Of a stretch of DNA of 64,000 nt, positions 1-12,676 are shown one piece after another (the first letter of the stretch is position 1; the number at the start of each line of letters is the position of its first letter). Made by a program: the position numbers and the translations under genes. This stretch comes from Callaeas wilsoni. Lineage: Eukaryota; Chordata; Aves; Passeriformes; Callaeidae. The stretch spans positions 1 to 64,000 of the forward strand of contig VWPU01017392.1 of the NCBI GenBank assembly GCA_013398955.1, read 5' to 3'. The notes beneath the pieces are model-generated. The model saw only the letters and a list, made by a program, of their open reading frames with translations, did no database searches and was not told where the DNA came from.

Positions 1-76
1 CGGCAGCCGCAGCGCCCGGGCAGGCTCCGCTGCCGCGGGAGCCGCGCTGCTGTCCGCGCCGGGCCCTCCCTCCGGC

Positions 77-200
77 ATGGCCGGGGAGCCGCTCTCCTTC
101 CGCGCCTTCCGCGCTGCCCGCCCCGCCGGCTGCGAGTACGGCTACGGGCACGGAGAGGGGCTCGGCGCGCTGCGGGACCGCGAGTTCCCCCGGCTCCGAG
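77..200 (+). CDS. MOCOS: MOCOS coding exon 1 (molybdenum cofactor sulfurase, N-terminus)
   Basis: This exon encodes the first 41 residues plus one base of codon 42 of molybdenum cofactor sulfurase. From knowledge of the family, this cytosolic PLP enzyme moves sulfur from L-cysteine onto the molybdenum cofactor and so activates xanthine dehydrogenase and aldehyde oxidase. The recognisable part is the segment YGYGHGEGLGALRDREFPRL. It matches the vertebrate pattern of a YGYG motif followed by an LRxREFxRLxG block, which leads into the PLP fold. The ATG at 77 has G at -3 and G at +4, a good initiation context. The frame stays open upstream to the window edge, but no other in-frame ATG is present. 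The residues before YGYG are poorly conserved in the family. The exon ends GAG|GTACCG in phase 1, which fits exon 2. The apparent open frame running on to 352 is read-through into intron. Confidence 0.9.
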
Positions 201-216
201 GTACCGCGGCAGCCCC

Positions 217-239
217 GGGGGGCGGGCCGGGGGCGGGGG
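217..239 (+). promoter_or_regulatory. G-quadruplex motif with GC boxes at the start of intron 1
   Basis: Four runs of three to six G are separated by only C, CC and C on the coding strand, which is a canonical G-quadruplex pattern. It lies 17 bases after the exon 1 donor and overlaps two GC boxes. Such motifs just downstream of a start site are common in CpG-island genes. Folding in vivo is inferred, not shown. Confidence 0.6.
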
Positions 240-394
240 AGGCCCGGGCCATTCCCAGCTCGGTTCGGCCCCGGGCGGGAAGGCGCTGCTACGGGGGAGC
301 AGCGGCAGGGGCGGGGACGGGGACGCCGGCAGAAAGCGCTGGGCTGAGCTAGCTGCAGTCTTTTTCTGCGGCACGGCGAGCAGACAAGAGGGAG

Positions 395-615
395 CTCTCC
401 TCCTCCTTCTCCTCCTTCTCCTCCTCCTCCTCCTCCTCCTCCTCCTCCTCCTCCTCCTCCTCCTCCTCCTCCTCCTCCTCCTCCTCCTCCTCCTCCTCCT
501 CCTCCTCCTCCTCCTCCTCCTCCTCCTCCTCCTCCTCCTCCTCCTCCTCCTCCTCCTCCTCCTCCTCCTCCTCCTCCTCCTCCTCCTCCTCCTTCTCCTC
601 CTTCTCCTCCTCCCT
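395..615 (+). repeat. Long (CTC)n trinucleotide microsatellite
   Basis: This is an almost pure CTC repeat with a perfect core at about 418-592, roughly 58 units, flanked by CTT-interrupted units. It is a polypyrimidine tract on the + strand and polypurine on the other. On the - strand one frame reads as a long polyglutamate chain, which is a repeat artefact and not a gene. The tract begins about 195 bases after the exon 1 donor. Confidence 0.97.
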
Positions 616-2521
616 ATCCTCCCTCTGGCACAAATGCCTCAGAGGTGCCATGAGTTCAGTAACAGGATTTCGAAATGTATATGAAGAGGGGGGTTGGGAG
701 GGGAAGGAAAGACATTATAATAGTAAAGGAGCGGATTTTTAGGGAAAGCTTGTAGCTAGACAGGTGTTTGTGAACTGCTTTTGCAGGTTATATAGGTTTT
801 CCCATCCCCCTAGCATTAACCATCCTGGTGCATACTACTTCAGATCTAATCGTGATGGTTATATGACAATAATCTGTTTTGTTTAAAGAAGTATCAATGC
901 CCGTGATATTGGCACTTCAACATTCTTAGGGCAAAAAAACCCAGGTAGAGAGTGGAGTAAATAGCATCAGTTTGGATGCCCTAAAACTGTTATTTAGGGC
1001 TCTCTTTTTCTTGAGAGTTCATGTTGCTGCTCTTTTTTTTTTGGTAATTTCTCTGAATTTTCATGATCGAGTACAAGAGTGGGCTTTCTCACACACAGGT
1101 GTTTAGATTGAATGGAGTTATATTTTGCTTCTAGAGGAATGTGAAAGAAACTTAAGCAGCGCTTTGAAGAACTTGAAGATTTAGTACGTCAATGATGCAG
1201 TCTGATACTAGACGTAGTAATTGCATCAGTGGAAGTTTGAACACAAGAAGCTGCTTGTCCGAAATTCAGGCTTAAATTCTGAAAAGTGGCTATTTTGTAA
1301 CTGAAACATTGTTTAGGCCTTTAAGCAGATGGGTTTCAAAACTCCTGAGAATCAGGCTCCTTTCTCAGAGGCTCGCCAGTTTCAAAATAAAGTGTATCTG
1401 CTAATGAATGATGTCTGGTGGATTAGTCTGGCTCCCAAAGGGAGGTTACTGCAAAGGCAGAGCATTAGGAGTTTTCCTCTATTTGGAAATGTTTTTGCTA
1501 ATGTAGCCTTCTGAGTTGTGCAGCCTGCTAAAATAAGGTGTAGGTAATTTAGAATATTTCCAGAAAGAGATGAACAAATACAGGTTATAAAATAGAATCT
1601 TCAATGATGTTAGCTAATTGAAATCACATAATCATCTATGGTAAGGTGACCTAGGTTGCAAATTCCTTCTGTCTTTTAATTTCCCCCTTGGAATTTTAAC
1701 ATGTTATCCAATTCATGAATTGCCATCCATTTGTCTTGCAAGTTTGTCACCGCTGTGAGGAAACATAACTGATTGCTGTACATGCACATGGTGTCCTGTC
1801 TGGGACTTCTTGTCTGAAAAACTGTGACACATTTCTGGTCAAGAACTTGTGCCTTCAAGTGGTGCCAGTAGTGCCCAAAGAAAGGTGCCCAGGGACAGAT
1901 TCCTAGGCCTAGTGTCCCCTGCCTAACACATCTCTTTGTCTCAAAGCTGACTAATTGGACTAGTCCAGGACAGACTCCAGGAACTGGCTGACAGCAGAGC
2001 AGTGTGGACGAGAAGCACACTGGTTTTATTTATTTATTTGCCTCCTTTTATTTAGCCATGTATCCCCACGTCCCAAAGGTCTTGGCACACTGATGTTGAT
2101 GTAATGAAAAGTCTTTTAAAGCTCTCAATTTTGTTGCCTTGTGGAAAGAAGGCAAAGAAAAGGTGGCTAATGTACAGGTTGGCAGCAGCAATAGTAAATA
2201 AAGGAACTTTCTCCAAGTGACTTTAAAAAAATTAGCATTTAGCTGCTCAAGCTTTTTCAGTGGCTTGCCAGAACATGCAGGTTGCAGGATGAGGTAGAAA
2301 TTTTATATCTCTGGTGGCCTTGGATCAGCTCTCTGGATAAGTCTGGATTGTACAAACAGTGATTCACTATAGGACCTTGTACCTGTTCATGGTGTTGATC
2401 TTTGCTGTGTGTCTCCCTACTGCACAAAGCTGCTGCAGTTTTATCCCTTCTAATAGAGAGCAATCTTAACTAGTTCCACTGGGCAAAAGAGAGTGAGTGA
2501 TATTTTAAGGAGTTAACAGTA

Positions 2522-2930
2522 GTCATAGAATGGTTTGGGTTGGAAGGGACCTGAAAGATCGTCTAGTTCCAACCCCTCTGCCATGGACAGGGACGCCTTC
2601 CACTAGACCAGGTCTCTCAAAGCCCCACCCAGGCTGGCCGTGAACACCTCCAGGGATGAGGACTCCATGACATCTCTAGGCAACCTGTTTCAGTCCCTCA
2701 CTACCCTTATAGTAAAGAATTTCTTCCAAATATCAAATCTAAACCTACTCTCTTCCAGTTTGAATCCATTCCCCCTCGTTCTATGAGTACATGCCTTTGC
2801 CCTAACAGTACATGCCACCTCCACCTCTCCTGTAAGCCCCCTTTAGGTACTGGAAGGTGCTACAAGGTCTCCCTGGAGTCTTCTCATCCCCGGGCTGAAC
2901 AGCCTCACTCTCTCAGCCTGGGCCCTGTTT
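2522..2930 (-). mobile_element. CR1 LINE 3' fragment, antisense to MOCOS
   Basis: The sequence at 2522-2560 is the reverse complement of the CR1 3' end: a CATAGAAT tail remnant, then GGTTTGGGTTGGAAGGGACC. It continues through the typical CR1 3' UTR and the end of the ORF2 region, including the segment about a GGCTGAACAG block near 2893. The element is 5'-truncated, as most CR1 copies are. Similarity fades after about 2930. Confidence 0.93.
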
Positions 2931-5900
2931 ATTTGGGGCATGCCTTAAAGATCTTTCCATCATTAAAGCTACTTAAAAATGCAGATTTTTGCTGCCCACT
3001 TTTTATGTGAATGGAATTTTTGGAGTCCCCTTCTAGATACCCATGAATTAAGCCTAATATTTGATTTTGGAAGTGTCATTTTTTTATGAGCATCATGTGG
3101 TAATAATTATTGCAAAGCAATGTATTCACTTTTTCCTGATTGCTAATATTTTGTGGCATCCTCTAAGGACATCTTGTGCAAATGGTGTTCCCTGGGGAAG
3201 GCAGAAATCTTTTCTGTGTTACAGACCATTGCTTACATGGTGCTGGTGCTTCTGTTGAAGCTTTAGTATGAATAGTTGCACAGGTGCCTGTTGAGCAGAA
3301 TGTGCAACAGATGTCTGGAGAGAGCACCAGCTTAGCTACCAGGCATACTGTGAAGGCAGGATTTTTCAAAGGTGGTCCACCTGTGGTGCTATCAAAGTCT
3401 TGGGGAGTTTCACTCTTAGCTCCATCAGAAGGAAGGTAAGGTTCATACTCAGTGTATTGGGGATTTCCCCTTCAGGTTTTGTGAAGAGATAAAAAGAAAC
3501 TACTTCACTTCCTTAAATCAGCAGGGGTCTGTCTGTTTTGGCATAGAAGCCTTAAATTTTCCCTTTTAAGCCAAAGTTTATCTTCACTTCTGTAATTCAA
3601 AGGCTGTTAGCTGATGACTAGAGCAGCCCTTTCTAAAAATATATATGGAGTCTGTGAAACAGATCGCTGTTTCACAGGCAGCAGCGTATGTGCAATATGT
3701 GACCTTGACTTTAATCTTGTGAGCAGTGTACCCTTATCTGCAGTGTAGGATTTTAAATTGTGCTTTAGAAATGGATAAAGAAATCAGCAGGAGTTTATAG
3801 GTTCTGTTGTGAAGTAATGGGGATGAATATGCTTCTGTGATGTTTATCATAGCAAGGAAAAGATCAGCTTCAGTTTGTATCATGGTTTTAAAAAAGAAAA
3901 AGCTGACATGTGATTTGGATGCAGCATTTAATCACAAGATACCTTTCCATTTTAAGTTGTGTGCCAGTATTCTTGTCTAATATAGCTGTGGTAGTTCAAG
4001 TGGGAGCTTTCCAAGAGCAGTAAGCAGTGGATACCCATCCCCCAAATAAAAATCAGCATGTATTAGGAATCAGGTATTCTTTCAGGGGTCCTGACTATTT
4101 GAAGATAGTCTTTAGCTGAGGTGAGATGGACTGTCCCATTTAGTGTCAAATCAGTCCTGTCCTGTGCTTCAGCATCATGTCTTACCTTAGTAGTATGAAC
4201 ATTTGTCATATGTGTGGTTACATACAACTAACAGTAATAATGCAATTTGCCTGTTAAACGAAAAGGAAAGGCAGACTGAGCTTTGAGTAACAGGATTGGC
4301 CTTTGTTTCTTTGAAACTCAAATGATGTCCCATGAACTGCTCACCCGTATAAGGGTTTATTGTATTGTTCAGTTAAGGAATAGCTGGGTATTGGATCTGA
4401 CCTTACACAAAAATAAGGGGTTTTTTACTCGCATTGCTGGTAATTATTTGTGTGGTGACTTTTGCTGTGAGTAGGAGAATGTGAAAAGCAGATCTCTGTG
4501 TGCTGCAGTTAAGTCCTCAGTGGGTCGGTTAGTGAAGTTCATCTCTGTCCTCAGAGAACAGAAAAGTCCATCTGTTTTGTCACCTTTGGAGTAATCTATT
4601 TTTTTTGGCTGAACTTCAGAAGTAAGAAATACATTCTGGTGTGTCAACTCAGAGTAATTTTGTTGATAGGTAGCTGGTGCTCACACTTTATGAAACTTGT
4701 GATGATGAGTGGACTGTGAGCCTGAAGAGTCATGCTCACGTCTTGATTGCAAATGTAGGCTTGCCTTATCAACCAGAAATTCTACCATCCTTGTGCCTGA
4801 GGTTTTTCTTTCTTTTGAAAAAAAAAAAAAGAAAAAAAGACTGCTTTTGGGAGGGTTCGTTTGTTTGTTTTGTTTTGCTTTTTATAAGACCATTCTGTTC
4901 GATTGTTCGATTCTGGTAGCTATCTTCTGTATGTGTACGTATTACTCTCTGCTGATTTCTCAACTATTAATAATTTTTATCTGTGGATGAATGTTTTCTT
5001 TTTTATCTCATTTTTCCTTATTCTTGAAGACTGACTGAGTTTTCAGCAAACCTTGGAGTTCTTTGAGCAGTATTGTTCTCTGACCAAGTTAGAAGTATGC
5101 AAGTCTGATTTTCTTCTTTAAAAACCAGTTTGATAGTGAGGGATAAGTTTATTTTAGTTAATTTTTGTCTAAAGATCATCATGAACCAGAAACAAGGCAT
5201 GTGTCATTTTATGGTCAGATGCAGTGCTTACTATGAATTCCCTGAAGCACACCCACCCATTGCTGGCCAGAGTTGAGACAGCATCTCCTGGAAAGGACAA
5301 ATTATTTCTCCCACATGCAGAGACTGGCATAAGCTAATGTTAATCCAGTGCTTGCCTCTCCCACACAAAGGCAGCAAAAGCAATGTGTAGGGGAAGGATG
5401 AGGCTACTTTTTGTTGTCTCATTGGAAGATTCTGTGTAGCCTAGAAGAGTGGCTAATTGTGCTGGAGAATGAGTCTTACTGGGTTTCCATATCTCTAGCT
5501 CATCCTGAACAGAGGAAAAATCTAAACCTTTCCATTTGGTGTTTAAAGTGAGAGCTCCTCTTTCTACCACCGTCCAGGCTTTTTCACTCTCCTCAGTGTC
5601 TGTGAGATCTCTGGTAACCTGCTCCTGTTCTCTGTAGCCTCTCCACCAGAATGTGATTTGATTTTGTGAAACACCTATTTATTTTTATTTGGAGGGGAAA
5701 AGAAAGCAAAAGAAATTATCTTTATCGAAGGAAGCTGCTGTTGGACAGTCTGATATGCTAGCAGACATCTGGGAAGATGCGTTTAGTGGGTGGAGAAGGT
5801 ATTGTAAAAAGAAGCTGTAGCATGCAAAGTGTAACCGCACGACTAATGACAATTGTTTTGTAAAACTAAAATATGCTCATGTAAAGCCTTAGTGCTTCCT

Positions 5901-8900
5901 GGTGATCTCAAGTCAGCAGCAGTTATCTAAATAAGCGCTTATCTAGAGAACTGATATCAAAGAGGAAGCATGTGTTGAGCATAAAGCGTGTTTAGTCCCA
6001 AGTGCAGTAACAATAGCTGTGCGTTAGTTTAAGATGTTTTCCTCTGCCTACACAGAAGCAACAGGTACTGTTAAGGAATTCCTCACTTTGCATTTCAGGG
6101 TTGAGAAGATGATCTGCTCTGTGCAGGACTGATCTTTCAATTGCTGTTAATGATGGACATAGCTCTAAATGAAGAGTAGTCAATGATATTGTCATTGTAA
6201 TATTTCAGCGTGGAAAACAGTTTTAGTTACTTTGCAGTTTAGTTAGTGAAAAAAAAAAAGAAATGTGGAGCAGGAAAGCAAAGTCCCAAACCCTATAACC
6301 TCATACAGCCGACAAGAACTCTAAATATTCAGTAGTGTTTTAGAAATAAATGGTCCGTCAGCTAGGACTAGATTCTTTACAAGAAGACATAATCATATAT
6401 AGACATTAGATTTTTTAAATCAATATGTAGCTGTAAAAAAAAAATTGCATTTGCGAAGATAATTTATGGAACTCCACAGTTGCTGCAGGGTATCAGCCAC
6501 CCATTTTTTTAAAAATTGCACTTTTAATTAAAAGATACATTATCTCTAAAATTAATGCCTGTACAAGATGTATATTAGTATTTGAAAGTATTGAAACAAG
6601 CAGATGTTCTACTTAGAAGAGCACAAGATGCTTTTTATCTCTTACTCAAAAATTGGAAATTCACCAAAGTCTTTTTCCTACAAAATACTCCATCAGTGAT
6701 ACTTTCTTCCTTCTGTTGCCTTTGTGTCCTCTTAGATTCTCCTCTTTGTCCTCTTGTGTTGTTGTGATATTGCTATATGTGAAATGTGTATTGATTTCTT
6801 GCCAGCCTATTTCTGTATGTTTCTGTGTGATACATGGATTTTTTTTTTAGTATTAAATGTAAGATTATTAATTAAAGAGTGTATCTACGTTTCCAGCACA
6901 AGCGATCTGCTTTTGGTGTTCCTGCACTTATACTGGAATTTCCTCTGCCAAATCAGAACCTGGAATCTGATGTCCTTGAAATTTCCATTAGATGCTGTGG
7001 TAGCAATTCTGATTTCTGCGCTGCTTGTCAGAATTCAGGGGTGCTCCCTGTGTAAGGACAAACAGACAGACAGAGGTGAGAGGTCAGTTTTTGTTGATCA
7101 GGTTGATTCATTGCATGCCTGGTATCAGAGAGATGCTGCAGAGGCATTGCTTGGATGTGAAAAGACTCACTGAATTCAGGAAGGCCATTCTGCAGAACAC
7201 TGCATAGTAAAGAGCACTGATATGAGAGATTGATAAATGTGTAGACAGCACAATATGTCTGGAGAACAGGAAGCCAGTAGGATGCTTACCTTGGAGAGGA
7301 TATTTAGGAAGTAGGATGAGCTTCCAAATGCCTCAGGCTTTTTATAATCCATTGTTCTTGGCCCAAGACATCAATGCAGATGTTTTCCTTTGTGTGACAC
7401 TAAAGTACTGGTAAGGTGGGCTTCTAAATTTTTTTTTCTTCCCTGAACTTAAAAAGGTGACTAAAACAAAATAGAATTCTTTTTAGGAATATGTCAGCTT
7501 GGGGTTGGTATAATTATTTTCTCTTCCGAAATTAGTAACGCTGTTAGTGTTACCATATCTGCATATTGAGAACCACTGACTGATTCCTGTCACATTTGGT
7601 AGAAGTGAATGTGTTTTGAGGAGGCATTAGGAAAAGGGTGGTGTCAAGACTGAAGGTGTGGGACAGGGATGTCAGAGTTATGGAGAAACAGGTATAGTAG
7701 GGCAGGGAGGCATAAAGACAGGCCACAAAGCATTAATTAGTTTAATTGCTCCTGAGTCAAGGTGATAGGCTCCTGGAAGTATTTGTGTTAGTCCAAATGG
7801 ATCCTGTGCCTGGTGCTCTTTGCCCCTTTACCTTCTGCCCTGCTGTAGAGAAGCGATGGTCTGTGAGATGCCTGCGGTGGGGGTGTGACCCCAGGTAGGC
7901 AGCTCTTGTGAGACTGGCATGCAGGAAAGTGTGAAGTCACTCTTTTTTTCCCCAGTATGTGAAATACATGTATTAAATTGGAAGGCAAGACTTGAGAAGT
8001 CTTTCTCTCCACAGTATTTTATTTCTTCTTCTTGCTTTCAGCATTCTTCTGACTCACTCGTGATTTCTTGTAGCAGCCAGGGGAATATGGCTTTCACACG
8101 AGAAGTAAAAAACAGATGATGTTTCTGTGCTCATTCAGATTAGTCCTGGAGCACCAGGAGTTACAATGCTTTTAGAAGAAAGCTAAGAACACGACTGGAC
8201 AGGGTTTTTGTCACTTACGGTCTTCCTAAAAGAGAGAGATGGGATCACAAGGATGTGATATTTTGGTGACATCATTAGCTGTGAAGGATGATTACACAAC
8301 TAAGCTTACTTCTTCTGCCAATATGCAGAATAATGTTCTAAATTAAAATTTGGAAAGATCACAGGAAGCTTATTTGAAGAAATATTCATTAATTAAATTA
8401 ATGGTGTGTGAATTAATTTCATTAATGCACAATTAAACACCAAATATCACTGTGTGTACCCCTTTGCAAACTTATGAACAGGTCAGGTGAAGTTACATAG
8501 TCATCAGAAAGTTTCTCCTGTAATTTCTTCCAGAGGAAGAAAGTGAAGCCCAGGATTTTCCACATTTTTATGTTTATGCCACACAGCACATTAAAGATGT
8601 CATAATTCAGTAATTTGGAACTGATAGTATCAGTAATGGGTTCCAGAGTATGTTGCCTTTCTTTAAAAAAAAGGACTTTGTATTGGTGTTGAGTAAAATA
8701 CACTGTTAATCTGCTGTGCCATTCATTTCTCAATTTATTGAGGAAAGTAGCTTATTAAATGTCTCAGAGTTGCATTTTTATTATTTGTATGCCTGCCTAT
8801 AATTTATTTTAATGTTAAACAGTTAGAATTGTCTAAAAACAAAATGTTACTGGGCTGTTCTGGCTGTATGCAACTTTCTTTAAATCCGTCATTGTCTTTG

Positions 8901-9381
8901 ATTCATCACACACTAGGAAAATATTCATTACATATTTAATCAATTTAGGAGTGTGTAAGCCCAGTGAGCAGAGTGGCATTTCTTTTCTCAATACCTTGTC
9001 CAATCTCAGCTGTGATGGACAATTTGCTTTGACAATGCGCCTTGCCTTCTCATGAGACTGGATAAAAAAAGATAAATGGAAGTGGATACCTAGCAAGAAC
9101 TCCCTACCTGGCAGACTGAATGGCCCAAAATTAAAGATTGCATGGAGAAGAAGCTTTTGCCATCCACAGACATGTAGCTTTCTCCTCCCCACACACATAA
9201 ACTCACTAGTGTTGCTTTGCTGGGAAGCTGTCCAAACTAATGTTCAGACAAAGCTGTATGTAGGTTATTGCGCTCCGTTGTTGGTCATAGAGTTTGTGTT
9301 CACAGCAAATGAAACATTTGGTTAATGAGTAAATTCCATAAGAATGCAAATTCCTCAGAAGTAACGTATTTTTGGCAAGCA

Positions 9382-9555
9382 TTGGAATGGGCTGCCCAGG
9401 AAGGTGGTGGAGTCACCATCCCTGGAGGTGTTCAAGAAACACTGGATGTGGCACTCAGGGCTGTGCTTTAGTTGACAAAGTGGTCATTGGTCACAGCTTG
9501 GAGTTGATGACCTTGGATGTCTTTTCCAACCTTAAAGAGTCTATGATTCTTTGAT
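9382..9555 (+). mobile_element. CR1 LINE 3' fragment, sense orientation
   Basis: A short 5'-truncated CR1 copy starts at GGAATGGGCTGCCCAGG, passes through GTCACCATCCCTGGAGGTGTT, and ends in TCTATGATTCTTTGA, a decayed ATTCTRTG tail. It is diverged at the centre. Any apparent frame in it is derived from the repeat. Confidence 0.9.
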
Positions 9556-10320
9556 ATCATGGAAGGTTGTCACAAAATGTAGCAATATGATAATGTTCCT
9601 CTTCTTACCAGCTTAGCCTGGATGTTTAGTGACAGGTCCAATATTGCCAAGACAGCTGAGTATCACAAATGCGGGAGGACTGTTCGCCCTTCTAAAAAAG
9701 GAGATAATACTACTATAAGTGCATGAAAATACGTGCCATTTAAATTCATCAGAAGTGACTTGGAAGACTTGGGCTACATAAGAAATAAACTAAAAACCAT
9801 GTAAGCTATGATTTGGGCAGCATGAAATTACATGCAAGAGACATTAAAATGCAAAAATAACCTTTAAGGGATGACTCAAAAGGTGTACTTTTAAGATAGA
9901 CTAAGGAAATAAGAGTGTGACACCTCAGAACTGCACTGCAGCTCACTTTTTCTGGGGACAGGGCAGCCCACGTAACTTGGACCCACAAACTCCTTTCCAT
10001 TTAGTAGTTTACCAACCTGTGTAACTGGGACCCACAAACTCCTTTCCATTTAGTTTTTTCCATTTCTGGTATGACTGAGGTGCATGTTCCTGACAGATTT
10101 TTTTCTGATAATGAAATTAAGACTTCTTTTTACAAATTTTTAGCTCTTTAGTTAAGATTTGATCTGTGAATTGTCTTAGTATCACTCCAAACTCACTAAG
10201 AGCAGAAATATAGAAGGGAGAAAACTATGACAGTTGTAACAGGAAAATCACTTTCTGTGTATATTAAATATCCCCAAAAGCCATCTTAAATTGCAAAGCT
10301 GAAGTCTTAGTGAAAATCAG

Positions 10321-10356
10321 CCTTCCTTCCTTCTTTCCTTCCTTCCTTTCTTCCTT
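10321..10356 (+). repeat. (CCTT)n microsatellite
   Basis: This is a 36-bp imperfect CCTT/CTTT tetranucleotide tract, polypyrimidine on the + strand. Confidence 0.9.
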
Positions 10357-12676
10357 GGAAGTTGTCTTTGGTATAGGTCTTGTTGAAACCACAGTTATAA
10401 ATCTGAGGTTTTTTGGTAATTGAGTTGTGGATTTCAGAGAAACTATTCAAAAGTCATGCTCAGGTGAAACTCTCTAAACTGGAATTTGATTAAAAAGTCA
10501 TAGCACCAGCAGCTTTATCTGCTCTTTGTCCTTGAGGGTCACTTCCAGAGTAATAGGTTAACTTCTCTAATGATCAGAAAATTAATGGTTTGTTTTTCTT
10601 CTGCAGAAAGAGTAAAGGTTTTGATTTTGGGTTACATGGAAATTTAGCTTTTCATCAATTAGAATAGCAGCTATTGATGTACTGACACATAGCTAATGGC
10701 TCTACAGCATTAAGGTGATTACCATGCATTGAAGTGGTTCTCCTATGAACAGAACACTGCAACTATAACTCCAACATAGAGAAAGTCTATTCCTTAGGAA
10801 GCACCTTTTTTCCGTTCAGATACTAACAGTTTAGGATTTGTTGCTGTTAAGTATTTTCCTTGAGAAGGGTTGATCAAGAGTTCAAGTCACTTCAGTTACA
10901 TTCCTTAAAGCCTCTGTAAAAACACTAAGGTGAAGAAAGAGGTAGGGCATGAAGAAGGGGGAATGAGGCAGATGTCTGGGTCAAAAAAATAAACTTCTTA
11001 AATATTCATTGTTCCTGTCACAAAGAGCTGTTTTGATTCTAACTTCAATAGCTTATTATAAAGTTGAGTTTTAAACTTTCCGTCTTCTCTTTCTGTAGAG
11101 GCCTATATGTATTTGTTTGGAAAACAGAATTTAAACTGATCTTTAGTCATAAACTATGGCTTGGAAAGAAACCAAACTGTGAATGAGTAAGAAAGTCATG
11201 ATGGTGTTGTTAGGAGCTGCCTCATGTTCAGGCTTGTTGAAGCTCATCTGCAGAGCGTAGAAAGCATCACTGCACTTCCACAGACCACAGGGCTGTGGAA
11301 CCTTCTAGTGAGCCCTGAGATGGCCCTCCTAGCTTCTACTGATCCACTGGGAGAGACTGGAGGACAGGAGACAAACCCTTCATGTGGCACTGTGGGAAGC
11401 CTCCTTGACATGTAGGCTGTGTAAAAACAAATCCTCCCTCCATCCCCTGTTTTTCAACATTAACCTGCCCAAAGGATGAGGCTACTCCAGTGAAATCCTC
11501 TCTAGGGATGGAAGCCATCTACTTCTCTGTCTTACAACTCATCTTCTTGGTTGTCCTTAGAAGCCTGTAATAGTATGAGGTTGAGTACTTCATGAATGAT
11601 GAAAAAGTATAAATTCTAGTGAGTTACTTCAATAGTTTATTTTTGTGAGTTTCCTTTTCATCTGGTATTTTTCAAGGGTTGGGAGAAGTCTTCCCCTCTC
11701 AGCCCCCTGGTGTCAAATTTTGAAACACCTGCTTTTGTTGGAATATTTATATCCTGATTAGCAATAATGAAAGGCAAATCAGGCTTTTTAGCTCATGGAT
11801 GTTAAAGTTACCCATATTAAAAAAAAAAAATGAAAACCTCTTTTCCTTTGGGTGTGTGGACTGTTGTGGTGGAGTTCACAGTGTGTAATGCTCGTTTGAA
11901 GGTGCTCAGTTGATTCTCCAGGCTTTGGATCACTGAGCATGACAGCTCCTGAGAGATTAAAGAGCTATGCCCATCAGAACTTTAATCAGTTTTTCTTTCA
12001 TTTCTGCAAGTAAGGAGAAGAATAGGTCTGCTTGTAAAGTGTCACGAGGATTACACTGCATTGCTTTCTGGATAAACTTCAGTGCCACTGAAGTGGAGGA
12101 AACAGTACCAAATAATCTCATGACAGCTGTTATGTCTCCAGAAGTGTCTGAGCACGTCTTCAAATCTGAATGCTGGATAACTTGTGGGTACATTCAACCT
12201 CTAGTATCCATCACTTCTGTTTTCATCCATTCTAGTCGTAGAAATGTGATTAGGTACTAAACTAATCAGATAGTGTTAATTTTCAATGATTTCTCCTCAA
12301 TCTCACATGTGAAATAATTTATAATGAGTGGATATTTGGAAATCTGGGGGAAAACCTGGCTTTGCCTAGTTCCCACTTCTTCAAATGCTTCCTAAACTTT
12401 ATGTTTAGAGAATGTATTGTGTCTTTAAAAATTATTTGGATTGTTACATGGGTTGTATTGAAACAGCATGAGAAATTCTCAAATGAGTAAAATTGATATT
12501 TATAATATAATTATAAATATCTTCCAAGTATGAGGGGTGAAGCATGGAAGGGGGTGGTTTAGGTTTTTTCCTTTACAAGAGATTCTATGTGTGTGTGGTG
12601 TTTGCTCGATTGGTTGGTTTGTTTGTTTTATAATCTAGCTACATGAATTGTGGTCTTTCTAGTCACTACATATCTC

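Larger units (their letters stand above)
1..360 (+). promoter_or_regulatory. MOCOS: CpG-island promoter and 5' end of MOCOS
   Basis: The first 360 bases are far richer in G+C and CpG than anything else in the window and surround the first coding exon. This is the usual form of a vertebrate housekeeping CpG-island promoter. GC-box (Sp1-type) sequences lie at about 217-227, 229-241 and 308-321, just inside intron 1. No TATA box is visible in the 76 bases before the ATG. The true transcription start may lie left of the window. The island ends abruptly at the CTC repeat near 395. Confidence 0.75.

Noticed and set aside
201..352. Extension of the exon 1 frame to a 91-residue protein
   Set aside because: A GAG|GTACCG donor with phase matching exon 2 ends the exon at 200. 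The extension is Gly/Ala/Arg-rich GC-island sequence.
349..651. A 100-residue polyglutamate frame on the - strand
   Set aside because: It is the translation of the CTC microsatellite and has no other content.
1676..2020. A 114-residue open frame on the - strand
   Set aside because: No recognised domain and no splice context. The length is within chance for this much sequence.
6754..7173. A 139-residue open frame on +
   Set aside because: It starts at TTG rather than ATG, has no domain, and its hydrophobic start reflects T-rich DNA.
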